The translations under genes were made by a program, and so were the position numbers. A stretch of DNA of 64,000 nucleotides from Abelmoschus esculentus (lineage: Eukaryota > Streptophyta > Magnoliopsida > Malvales > Malvaceae). The stretch covers positions 16,210,001 through 16,274,000 of the forward strand of contig JAUCBN010000037.1 of assembly GCA_035048815.1 (NCBI GenBank). The letters run 5' to 3'. Below the pieces are notes generated by a model. That model searched no databases, was not told the DNA's origin, and was given only the letters and a program-made list of their open reading frames with translations. Below, in pieces: positions 45,400 through 55,848 of this stretch (the stretch's first letter is position 1; every line of letters begins with the position of its first letter).

Positions 45400-46866
45400 T
45401 AATTATAACACATGGTGGATTGATTCTGGTTCTACAATCTATGTCTCAAATTCCTTATAGGGATTAAAAAACCTGAGGGAACCAGTGGGAGCTGAGCGAT
45501 ACATCTATTCAGGAAACAAGATGCAATCGCATGTGGAAGCTATTGGGACCTGTGAATTAGTGCTTAGTAGTGGCTTTGTTTTAATTTTAGAAAAGACTTT
45601 CTATATTCCTAGATTTTCAAGAAATTTAATTTCTATTTCAAGACTTGAACCCTTCGGGTATTGTTTTAATTTTTCGAATGTTGGTTTTAATTTATTTTAT
45701 AAATCAGAAATTGTTGGAAATGAATTTTATGCGATGGTCTTTACTCTATTGATTTACAAAATAATGCAACTCATAATGTTATGCACATTCAAACTGGTAC
45801 TAAGCGTTGTGTTATAAATGAAGATTCCTCTACTTTATGGCATCGGAGATTAGGACATATCTCCATTGAAAGGATTAAAAGATTAGTAAATGATGGGGTA
45901 CTCAATACCTTAGATTTTACTGATTTTGATACTTGTGTAGACTGCATTAAGGGTAAGTAGACTAACAAGTCAAAGAAAGGTGCCAAGAGGAGTTCGACCA
46001 TATTGAAAATCATCCATTCTGATATATGTTGCCCAGATATGGATGTACAAGGTCAGAAATACTTCATCACTTTCATAGACGATTACTCACGATACATGTA
46101 TCTCTACATGCTTCATCATAAAAGTGAAGCGTTAGAAGCCTTTAAGGTTTTCAAGGCTGAAGTAGAGAAACAATGTGGTAAGCAAATAAAGATTGTGAGA
46201 ACGGATAGAGGTGGTGAGTATTATGGTAGATACACAGAAGATGGACAAGCACATGGTCCATTTGCGAAGTTTCTTCAAGACAACGGTATAGTTGCGCAAT
46301 ACACCATGCCAGGCTCGCCTGATCAGAATGGTGTTGCGGAAAGAAGAAACCGAACTTTAATGGACATGGTGCGAAGTATGCTTAGTAGCTCTAAGCTACC
46401 TAAGTCTTTATGGGTTGAAGCTCTCAAGACGGTTGTGTATATATTAAATCGGGTCCCAACCAAGGTTGTCTCAAAGACACCTTTTGAGTTATTCAAAGGT
46501 TGGAAACCTAGTTTGGGACATATACGCGTATGGGGATGCCCGTCTGAAGTGAGAATTTATAACCCACAAGAAAAGAAACTGGACCCAAGGACTATTAGTG
46601 GGTATTTCATTGGATATGCCGAAAAGTCCAAAGGTTACAGATTCTATTGTCCATCTAATAGCACTAGAATTGTGAAATCAAGAAATGCAAAATTTCTTGA
46701 GAATGACTCAATTAGTGGGAGTGATCTGTCTCGGGATTCAATACCCGTAGATCAACCACCACTTCAAGTGAGAGATTGGTTATCATATATAACACCCCTC
46801 AAGCTTAATCGGGTATTGAACAACCAATCAATGAAGTTCCACAAGCTGCTGAAAACACTTCAATAG
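45400..46866 (+). pseudogene. Copia protease and integrase region
   Basis: The protease motif WIDSGS lies near 45413-45433. A GAG-preintegrase zinc-binding stretch follows from about 45835 (WHRRLGH, then CVDC). The integrase core frame 46003-46866 has the D, D and E residues in HSDICC, RTDRGGEY and NGVAERRNR. Stops at about 45458, 45815 and 45958 interrupt the frame between these parts. Confidence 0.88.
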
Positions 46867-47098
46867 ATCAAATTGTTCAAGAAATTCCAGAAATTATTGA
46901 ACAACCAGTTGAACAACATGATCCACAAGAGAATGTTGGTTCAACATTAAGAAGATCTATTAGAGAAAGAAAATCAGCAATTTCTAGTGATTATTTTGTG
47001 TATTTACAAGAATCTGACTAAATGTTGGAGCTGAAAATGACCCTGAGTCATTTTCAAGTGCCATGAGCTGCATTGAGTCATAATTATGGTATGATGCT

Positions 47099-48608
47099 AT
47101 GAAGGATGAGATGAATTCTATGAAGAGCAACGAAGTTTGGGATCTTGTACCGTTGCCTGATGGTGTAAAAGCCATTGGATGTAAATGGGTCTTTAAAACA
47201 AAAAGAGACTCAAAAGGCAACATAGAGAGATATAAAGCAAGACTCGTTGCTAAAGGATTCACTCAGCGAGAAGGAATCGATTACACTGAGACTTTTAGTC
47301 CAGTATCTAAGAAAGATTCCTTACGCATTTTGTTAGCATTAGTAGCTCAATTTGACCTTGAGTTACAACAGATGGATGTGAAAACTGCCTTTTTAATGGT
47401 GATCTAGAGGAAGAGGTATACATGAAACAACCTGAAGGATTTTCCTCTAGTGAAGGTGATCACTTAGTTTGCAAGTTAAAGAAATCTATATATAGATTGA
47501 AACAAGCCTCCCGTCAGTGGTATTTAAAATTCCATGAAGTCATCTCTTCATTTGGTTTTGTTGAGAATATCATGGATCAATGTATATACCAGAAGGTCAG
47601 TGGGAGTAAAATTTGTTTCCTTATCCTATATGTGGATGACATTTTACTTGCAACGAATGACAGGGGTATGCTACATGAGGTGAAACAATTTCTTTCTCAA
47701 AACTTTGATATGAAAGATATGGGTGATGCTTCTTATGTCATTGGCATTAAGATTCATCGTGATAGACATAAAGGTATCTTAGGTCTATCTCAAGAAACTT
47801 ACATCAACAAAGTTTTAGAAAAGTTTCGGATGAAAGATTGTTCACCTAGTGTTGCTCCTATCGTGAAGGGTGATAAGTTCAATTTGAACCAATGTCCGAA
47901 GAACGAATTTGAGAAGGAGCAAATGAAAAACATTCCATATGCTTCTGCTGTTGGGAGCCTGATGTATGCTCAAGTCTGTACAAGACCTGACATTGCATTT
48001 GCGTTGGGATGTTGGGAAGATATCAGAGTAATCCAGGTATAGACCACTGGAAAGCTGCAAAGAAAGTTTTGAGATATCTCAAAAGGACAAAAGAATACAT
48101 GCTTACATATAGACGATCCGACCATTTGGAGGTGATTGGCTACTCCGATTCAGACTTTGCTGGTTGTGTTGATTCACGTAAATCAACATCAGGTTATATA
48201 TTTATGTTTGCCGGCGGAGCTATATCTTGGAGGAGCATTAAGCAGACTTTGACTGCTACTTCCACTATGGAGGCCGAGTTCGTTTCATGTTTTGAGGCTA
48301 CCTCACATGGAATATTGTTAAAGAGTTTCATTTCTGGGCTTAGACTTGTGGACTCAATCTCTAAGCCATTAAGGATATATTGTGACAATTTAGCTGCTGT
48401 CTTTATGGCTAAGAACAACAAAAGTGGAAGTCGAAGTAAACACATCGACATTAAGTATCTAGCCATAAAGGAACGTGTTAAAGAAAAGAAAGTGGTCATT
48501 GAGCACATTAACACTGAGCAGATGTTAACTGATCCTTTGACTAAGGGCGTGCAACCACATAAATTTAAGGATCATGTTGTCACTATGGGACTTGTTCCTA
48601 CTTTGTAA
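47099..48608 (+). pseudogene. Copia reverse transcriptase and RNase H region
   Basis: The frame 47099-47407 begins RT (CKWVFKTKRD, KARLVAKGFTQ, YTETFSPV). A shift near 47395-47410 leads into 47422-48042, which has the polymerase motif YVDDILLA and QASRQWY. A second shift near 48010 leads into 48009-48608 with RNase H (GYSDSDFAGC, TSTMEAEF, KHIDIKYL) and the usual C-terminus. The two shifts abolish a continuous polyprotein. Confidence 0.92.
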
Positions 48609-48890
48609 TTTTTTATTGTATGAACAATTCTGTTGAAACTCTAATAAAGTTTGATATTTCTCATTTATGTTGTGTACACATTAAGTTAAATGTTTCGAGA
48701 AATATCACTAAAGTTTGGACCTAGAATAAACATTGGGTTTATTCATTAAGTATATGGGCTAAAGCGTTAAAACTTAATGTATTGTGATACATGGAAGATA
48801 TAACTCAATCATGAGAGGAAATGTCGCCATGATTCATACATGATGTTTTAACTTTAAGTTTTCACGGACAATACGAACCAAGTGGGAGAA

Positions 48891-49360
48891 TGTTGGTTGT
48901 ATAACCAACCGGTTGTGGTTCATTGAACCATTTCCATGCACGTTTCCACTAACGAAAATGTGAAAAGAAAATCACCCACGTTCAGCATATTGGGTTCGGT
49001 TGAGGGCCATCACGCCGTGTAATTGAGGGGCATTTATGTCCAATTGGAGTGATTTTGATGGTAAATCACTCCTATAAATACCCATTAGCACAAGGTTCCT
49101 AAGCACCAAGAATAAAAGCAATTCATTTTGCATAAAGAATTCCATCTAGTGAGGTTCTCGAGTGCTTAGAAGATCTTGGCGGTTCTAATTATTTTTGTAG
49201 CCGAGTTCTTTATTTTTACGGTGGTTCGAGGCGTTACCACGGTGGTCCAACGAGCTCGACGGTGGTGCAACCACATCCCATTTGGCATAAGGTTGACAAT
49301 GGCTGGAGGTATTTATTTCGATCCTTTTTCCGCTGCGTTTATGCTCGTTTAATGCTTACA
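48891..49360 (+). repeat. 3' LTR of the Copia element
   Basis: 470 bases, TATA box at 49073-49080, same ends as the 5' copy. The only indel relative to the 5' LTR is TT missing in the AAGGTTTTGACAATGG stretch. Confidence 0.93.
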
Positions 49361-49490
49361 TTGAATCGGTTCGAATTTAAAAAAATATTATATAAATTTA
49401 AATGTTTTTTCTATTTATAAATTTTAAAATAAAAACTTCAATTGAAAAACATCGAATTACTTACCATAAGACTCGTTACATAACAATGTT

Positions 49491-49572
49491 TTTTTTTTGG
49501 CAAATGCTACTGAATTTTTATTAGATCTATAAAAATTACATTTACATCGCTAAAAAAATGGATTAAACAATC
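49491..49572 (-). mobile_element. 82-bp 5'-truncated LINE insertion
   Basis: Starts with a T8 run (a poly-A tail on the minus strand) and is flanked by the exact 12-bp duplication CATAACAATGTT (49479-49490 and 49573-49584). The body (GCAAATGCTACTGAATTTTTA) matches the 3' end of the element at 52369-53056. This is the signature of target-primed reverse transcription with early stop. Confidence 0.8.
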
Positions 49573-49584
49573 CATAACAATGTT

Positions 49585-50252
49585 CTTAGTTACTTAAGGT
49601 TAAACACTCATTATCTATACACACTTGTATAATTTTACAACATATTCCACCATATTTCCTACACTCCCTCAGTTTTGGGAGATATGATGGACAAGATTTT
49701 GTTAGTACAGTAAAACGATAATTAAATTTTTTAAAATAATATCGAGATTTAAATTCATACAAATTAATATATATATATATATAAAAATATTTTTAGACAT
49801 TAAATGAGATTTTCAAACCATCAAACTATATTCACCGACAATCAGTTAATTCAGTAGGATGAAACACTAGATCTCTTAAGTAAGGTCAGAAATTCAAATC
49901 TCGACGTTGTGAATAGAACAATTGAATCGGGAAGATAACCCCACAATATACATATACAATACTCGATCCAGATTAACCAGCTAATGAATTGAATCTTGAT
50001 AATTATATCGAATCAAATTAAACTATCTTCGAAACTTGAAAATTAACATACAAAATAAAACCAAATGCTGTTTAACATTGGTTCAAATGATCAAACCAAT
50101 TATGTACAAATGCAATTGAAAAAAAAATTGAACATTAAAATTAAAATTTATCATATTTTAAAAATATTCTTAGTGTCACCCTTAATCCTACTGGTCCATT
50201 TTCTTTTGTTTTTTTCTCCATTTTTTTTTTTCACATCACCTGTGGTTTATTG
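49585..50252. other. AT-rich intergenic DNA, 3' flank of the PYL gene
   Basis: Contains an (AT)n run near 49770 and nothing recognisable as a gene. The part next to 50252 is pyrimidine-rich 3' UTR or terminator region of the minus-strand receptor gene. Confidence 0.4.
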
Positions 50253-50897
50253 TTACCGTCGCCCGTCGGCAGCAGCACGCGCTAAGCCTTCGGCGACGGA
50301 CGCCAGCTGCTGCAAGTTCAGCTTGACGACGGTGTCGGCGAACAGCCGTGTGTCTTCCTCGGAATTCCCTTCCGGGATATCAACGACGTAGGATTCTAAA
50401 ACGATTGTCCAGATCCTCCTGTCGCGCTCGAAACCATGCACTGTCGTCATCGACCGGTAATTACGCAACCGATGCTCGCCACCGAGAACAGTGAATCCGG
50501 TGACCTGTCGCTCGTCGTCTAAAACATCGAGTCTCTCTGTGCTGGTGGAAGCCGGCAACCCGGAGATCACGCTGACGTCACGCGTGCAACCCACGGCCAT
50601 TTGGAAACCTTCTTTGACGGAGCAGCTCTTGATGAAGTGTTTGTAAGTCTGGGGTTTGTCGAAACGCCGGACGACGGACCAGACGACGTCGCGAGGGGCG
50701 TTGATACGTTGGGCTAATAGAGAAGAACACTGACCCGGACCAACTGAGTAGGTGTGGAACTGAGTGATGGAAGGGATCAACTCGGAGAACTCGTCGTTGG
50801 TTAACCCGGTAGGGAGGATGAGGTGGTGCGAGGTGGATTCGGAGCAAGGCGGTGGGTCGGGCATTGAAGATGAAGGTTCGGGTTTTGGGTCTGCCAT
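50253..50897 (-). CDS. PYL1: abscisic acid receptor, PYR1/PYL1-like
   Basis: Intronless, 214 residues, as usual for PYR/PYL/RCAR genes. The START/Bet v1-like fold is indicated throughout. K86 in QTYKHFIK corresponds to PYR1 K59, which contacts the ABA carboxylate. The gate loop SGLPA is at 112-116 and the latch GEHRL at 140-144. The C-terminal helix has DTVVKLNLQQLASVAEGLA. With ABA bound the protein docks on clade A PP2C phosphatases and inhibits them, releasing SnRK2 kinases; it acts in cytosol and nucleus. Sequence pattern (KSCSVKEGFQM, HGFERDRRIW) is closest to dimeric PYL1/PYR1. The codon use is GC-rich relative to the surroundings. The start ATG at 50897 gives a Pro-rich 25-residue N-terminal extension typical of PYL1. 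Confidence 0.96.
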   Translation of the reverse strand: MADPKPEPSSSMPDPPPCSESTSHHLILPTGLTNDEFSELIPSITQFHTYSVGPGQCSSLLAQRINAPRDVVWSVVRRFDKPQTYKHFIKSCSVKEGFQMAVGCTRDVSVISGLPASTSTERLDVLDDERQVTGFTVLGGEHRLRNYRSMTTVHGFERDRRIWTIVLESYVVDIPEGNSEEDTRLFADTVVKLNLQQLASVAEGLARAAADGRR

Positions 50898-51469
50898 TTG
50901 ACCTGAGCAAAGAAGAGGAAGACAAAGGGAACTTCAGTGCGAACTTAAAATGGACCGGGGATTATGGGGAATGGTTGAGGGTAAAATAGGGTTGAGAAAT
51001 TGTTAATATATTTTTAGGGTTAATTTCACCAAACATCCTCAAACTATGATTTATATTCTAAATTAGTTTTCGAGCTTTTAAAACATTCAATTTTAATATT
51101 TAAAGTAGGTATAAAGTCTAAAGATTCTCCGGACATCTGACTAAATAGTTATTTTAACTATTATTCTATTATTAAAGTCATTCAACTTTGAGTTAAAATA
51201 TTTTCTCTCTCGATGAAAATTGTTAAAAAATTGTTAAAAAATTGACGTTATATAATTTGAAATGACATGATACAATAATAAGTCATTTGAAAAAAGATTT
51301 TATATTTATATAATTTTATAAAATTATTTTGTGACCGATGTAATATTTTTTTCAAGTCAATACATTTGTCTATATGATACTATTATGTCAGTATACATTG
51401 TCATATAGGTTTGTTATATCACTCAAGTTATTTGTCGTTAGTTGACTAACAATTTTTATACGTAGATAA
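50898..51469. other. PYL promoter and AT-rich intergenic DNA
   Basis: The promoter of the receptor gene should lie from 50898 rightwards. No ABRE core (ACGTGGC) was noticed close to the start. 51010-51460 has the feel of an old repeat (GGGTTAATTTCACCAAACAT at its left), but its limits are unclear. Confidence 0.4.
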
Positions 51470-52036
51470 TAGGGGTGGATAATATCGAATACCCAACCAA
51501 TTTAAATAGAATTGGTTCCGGTATCGGTAACCATCGATTTCTGAAAATTGAAACTAGTCCCGGTCTCGGTCACACCGAATCCTAAATTTTAAGAACTGAT
51601 CTCGTTACTGGTCGGAACTGGTTTCAATACTGGGTACCCGGTCAATTAGTTTATTCTTTGAAGAAATGGAGTAATTGAAGAATAAAATTTAACCACTAAT
51701 AGTAATATTAAATAATAAAATTAGAACATTGTAAGCTTGAAAATTAAAGTTTTAAAACTAATCATACTCATATATTCATACATAAAGAGAAATTTTGATA
51801 AGAAAAATAAACAAAAGAAAACCAATACCAGATATTTGGTATTGGTCTCGATTCTATTGGGTACCCACCGGGTACCGGGTCCAAAAAATAAGATCCAGTG
51901 CTGATCCCAGTTATGACCGGGGACCTAAATTTTGGATGCAGTTTCGGTCCCACGAAATCAATACCAGATAAAAATCTACTAGATCTTACCGGATTTGAGA
52001 CTATGATCAGATAATCGGGTTTTTTGCCCACCCCTA
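51470..52036 (+). mobile_element. 567-bp non-autonomous hAT element, copy 2
   Basis: Ends TAGGGGTGGATAAT and the complement of TAGGGGTGGGCAAAAA. Its reverse complement aligns over its length with 22506-23087, for example AATACCAGATATTTGGTATTG and GATCCCAGTTATGACCGGGG. The flanking 8-mers match at only five positions, so its target duplication has decayed and it is probably older than copy 1. Confidence 0.75.
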
Positions 52037-52368
52037 ATAAAGAAGATATTTTAATCTAAAATAAAACGTTGATAGTTAAATTAATTCAAAATATAAGTAC
52101 TAAAGTGACAATTCAATCAAATAATAGGGACTTTTTTTAACTTTATGCCTTTAAAGTATTAGTATTACAACAACCACACGATTTCATTTTATTCATCTAG
52201 TCATTAGCTCAAATCAGACAAGGATAATATTCTCATTATATTTTTTTAGTTAAAATATTTTGGAGGGGCATGACCCTTAAATGTGACGATAGATTCGTCC
52301 ATATTGACATTTGACACTATATTTTTATTAAATATGTTAAATTCAATCACAAATTAGAATTTGATATT

Positions 52369-53056
52369 TTTTTTTGACAAATATCACTGAATTTTTATTA
52401 AATTCATAGAAAACTTATAATTAAATCGCAATCAAGAAGTAAAATAACTGGATTAAGCAATCCAAATTTTGACAATCCAAAACAAAGAAAAATAAAAATT
52501 TCTACGAAATAAGCATAACAATAAAATTCAGAAGCTTCCTGAATCTCTTTGTCTCTGTCCAAACGAGACAGATAACGAAAAAAAGGAGTTGTAGGCGATC
52601 CAAACTGTCATGCAAAAAGTATCGCTACCCAGGACTGATTTCATCGGTAAACAACCATCAACCGAGTGGGGATACATCTTTTCAAGTGACCATCGACAAA
52701 ACAAAAATCAGAAACTAGCATCGATTTAATCTCTGTGCGAACAACAATTGATCGCTAGGGTATGCTAAAACATGCGACAAAGAGATGAATCAAATCACAA
52801 AACAAAAACATGTCATAAAGACAAAATAAAAACGTATCACAAGGACAAATAAAACGTGCTATAGAAGTAGAGATTCTTATTAAAATTAAAAATAAAAAAC
52901 AAAAAAAATAATAGATTCGGTGGTCGACAACTAATACTAAAATTGATTGCCGACCATCGATCAAAGAGGTTGATCAAAGTGGAAGACGACTATGAATTAT
53001 TTTGAAAGAAAAAGAGCGGCTAGGGTTTTACGGGCTTAGAATATCAAGAAATCAAC
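52369..53056 (-). mobile_element. 688-bp non-autonomous or internally deleted LINE
   Basis: Begins with a T run (poly-A on the minus strand) and is flanked by a 14-bp duplication TAGAATTTGATATT (52355-52368), seen as TAGAATCTGATATT at 53057-53070. At the other end, on the minus strand, it carries AAAACCCTAGCCGCTC, similar to plant LINE 5' UTRs, so it may hold both ends with the coding centre missing. No open frame with recognisable similarity is present. Confidence 0.7.
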
Positions 53057-53348
53057 TAGAATCTGATATTTAAATTGACAATCACACTGATCGAATGATG
53101 TAATTAATTAACATTGATGCTTTAAAGACTAAATTAAGATATTTTAAAATTTATGAATTAATTTAAAATTTCAATAATAATTTAAGGATGTATGGCATAA
53201 TTAATTTACATTTATTTTAAAAAGGCGATGGGATGGGATGGATCGTTGGGAAGCATGTGAAGTGTCACGGCCCGCACATGACAAACTGAACAATTGGGTA
53301 TTAGGGTCACATAATTTGAAGGTTGGTTGCCGAACATCAAATTAATTT

Positions 53349-54255
53349 GGCATAAAGATAATTTTTACCTTTAACGTTTATAATTTTTATCATTTTAGTT
53401 CTTATTTTTGTTTTGAGATAAATTTAACTATTGATCTATATTTTTTTAACAAATAACTCATTTTTTAACTACCATGATAACTGAACCGTTAAAATTTAAT
53501 AATATGATATGTCATATATATGTAATAATATATTTTAAATGACTTAACATCTAGTATATCAAATACATACACGTGGAATATAGTTTTATTCCAATCTAAA
53601 AATATGAAACAATTAAAATTAAAATAAAATAGTAAAAATTAATTTTTTATACATTAAAAATTAATTAAATTTAAAACAAAATACTACTAAACATTCTCAA
53701 CCTTAACTATAGTAAAATCAAAATTTTATCTAAAAAGATATGAACATAATCCGAAAAGAAAAGGTTTTGTATAGTTTGTTACCGGTGAATCAAAGATAAA
53801 GGATTTTTGATAATAATCAATTGGATTTTTATTATTTTAGTTTAGAATTTAGGTATTTTAGTTTTAATCTAAATCGGAGTTTTAGGGTTTTATAAAGATA
53901 TTTTAATTGAGTCAGGGTTGAGAATATTTAGTAAATTTTTGTTTTGGATTTAATTAACTTTTAATATTTTATTTAAATTTTAATTGTTTTATATTTTATA
54001 CTGGAATAAAATTATATTCTATATATATATATATATTTAATAGGTTAGATTCTATATCATTTAAAATATATTATCACACATATATATATGTCATGTTACC
54101 ATTGTTAAATTTTTAACGGTTCAGTTATCATGGTAGTTAAAAAATAAGTTATTTGTTAAAAAGACATAGGTTAATGGTTAAATTTATCCCAAAAAAGAAT
54201 AAGGGCCAAAATGACAAAAACTATAAACGTTAATGGTGAAAATTGTCTTTATGTC
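53349..54255. mobile_element. 907-bp Mutator-like element with long terminal inverted repeats
   Basis: The target duplication AATTAATTT is exact at 53340-53348 and 54256-54264 (9 bp, the Mutator size). The arms extend about 280-300 bases and share long blocks such as TTTTTTAACTACCATGATAA and TAACTGAACCGTTAAAA on opposite strands. The short centre is AT-rich and has no transposase, so this is a non-autonomous TIR-MULE. Confidence 0.85.
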
Positions 54256-54952
54256 AATTAATTTTGATATTAATAATATTATTTATATTTTATTATATAT
54301 ATATTTTTTTTGTTTTTATAATACATATTTTCATCTTTATAGAATATCCATGTCTTATGATACATCTTTATTTTATAACATATTTTTAGATATATTTGTA
54401 GTCATTTGATGTTCGTGTAGTGTTTTTTTATAATCAAAGACTTTTTGTATAAATTATTTTAAAAATTAATTTATTTTTAAATTTGTTTCATATTTTCGAG
54501 TATTTATTTTTAAATTTGTTTTATAGTTTTATCACTTACTTTTTTTCGTTGGTTGTTAATGTAATCAAAAGTAGAACAAATTGATACCATTAGAATCGAC
54601 AAGGAAAAGTATTTACAGTTTTTTAATAAAAATTTTATATAGTTCGTGTTTTGATAAATTCTCAAAAATCCTTTCTACAATAAATTTTAAAGATTTTTAT
54701 TGTGATATAAAAAAATTGATTAATAAAATTTTAAACTTTTGAAAGGTTATATTATTGTAAATTTCTTATTAATAAAATTGATTGATTTTAAATTAAAAAA
54801 TCTTATTTATTTATTGGTAGTTTGATAAATATTTTTTTCGATTTTAAATTAAAAGAGAAACCATTGTTTGATTATTAACTAAACGTGGATTAATTGTAAC
54901 TAATCAAAAATTAATTAAAAAATTAATGTTGCTTTTCATATGTTCGGCCGGA

Positions 54953-55160
54953 GAGATTATTAAGTGAATTATGTTCATCACGTCGTTTATGGTCTAAACA
55001 ATCATGATTGTTCATCTTTAAATAACTATATAATAATTACTCACCCACTAATTACATGCAGAAAATAGGTGATGATTCACTTGAAAAAAATTGAAATAAA
55101 CGATCCTGATTGATTGAGATCACGAATGATACGGTGAACAAAGTTCACTTAATAATTTTT
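54953..55160. repeat. MITE of about 205 bp, copy A
   Basis: The inverted ends GAGATTATTAAGTGAATTAT and the complement of AAATTATTAAGTGAACTTTG enclose a core with AGGTGATGATTCACTT. A second copy in the same orientation lies at 55655-55848. Confidence 0.75.
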
Positions 55161-55654
55161 CGTTCAGCTGATGTTCTTAATTGGCCGCTTCTTTATATCC
55201 TAACTATCTGCTCCATTTCAAATGACATCGGTCGGGGATCGAAAAAAAAATCGATAAGTTTTGATTCAACCCGATTTAATAAGATATTTTTTAAAATATA
55301 TTTTGGGTTTTGATTCGGGTTAGATTAAAATAAAAGGTCTGATTGAAAAAGTGTTTGTTTTAGAGATAAAAATTCTCGACTTGACGTAACTTGATATATT
55401 TATTATATTTTTATATATTATATTTGATATTTTTATTAATTTTTTATCAAATTGAATTTAATCAATTTTTTTGTTAAAAATATTATACTTGAGTTAAAAT
55501 CAAATTATATTTTTGTTATATCAAATTGGGTTGATGATAAACTATATTAAAATCAAATTAAAAATATAATAAATAATTTAAATTTCGAATGATAATCGAA
55601 AATAGCTAAAAATCTCGTCCTGCCCCGTCCGGCCATCTTATATCATCCCTAAAA
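55161..55654. other. AT-rich spacer between the two MITE copies
   Basis: Contains a degenerate repeat ending in CTCGTCCTGCCCCGTCCGG that resembles the end of the one near 10000-10030. No gene. Confidence 0.4.
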
Positions 55655-55848
55655 GAGATTATTAGACGAATTTTGTTCACCACGTCATTCATGGTTCAAG
55701 CAATCAGAACCGTTTATCTTTAAATAACTACCCACCCACTAATTACATGTAAAAAAAGGTGATGATTCACCTTAAAAAATTGAGATGAACAATCCTGATT
55801 ATTTGAGACTATAGATGACGTAATGAATATAGTTCAACTAATAATCTC
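55655..55848. repeat. MITE of about 195 bp, copy B
   Basis: The inverted ends GAGATTATTAGACGAATTTT and the complement of GAGATTATTAGTTGAACTAT, with an internal AGGTGATGATTCACCTT hairpin, match copy A along the whole length. Confidence 0.75.

Larger units (their letters stand above)
43294..49360 (+). mobile_element. full-length Copia-type LTR retrotransposon, non-functional
   Basis: Two LTRs (43294-43765 and 48891-49360) begin TGTTGGTTGTATAACC and end in GCTTACA. They differ by about 10 substitutions, mostly transitions, and one 2-bp deletion, so about 98% identical. The target site is TCGAA before and TTGAA after. A primer-binding site TGGTATGCGAGCCATG lies just after the left LTR, resembling the initiator-Met tRNA complement, and a purine tract AGTGGGAGAA precedes the right LTR. 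The domain order gag, protease, integrase, reverse transcriptase, RNase H defines Copia (Ty1). Several stops and frameshifts break the polyprotein. Insertion is recent on the plant time scale. Confidence 0.95.

Noticed and set aside
50578..50925. 115-residue minus-strand open frame in a different phase
   Set aside because: Frame-shifted shadow of the GC-rich PYL coding sequence.
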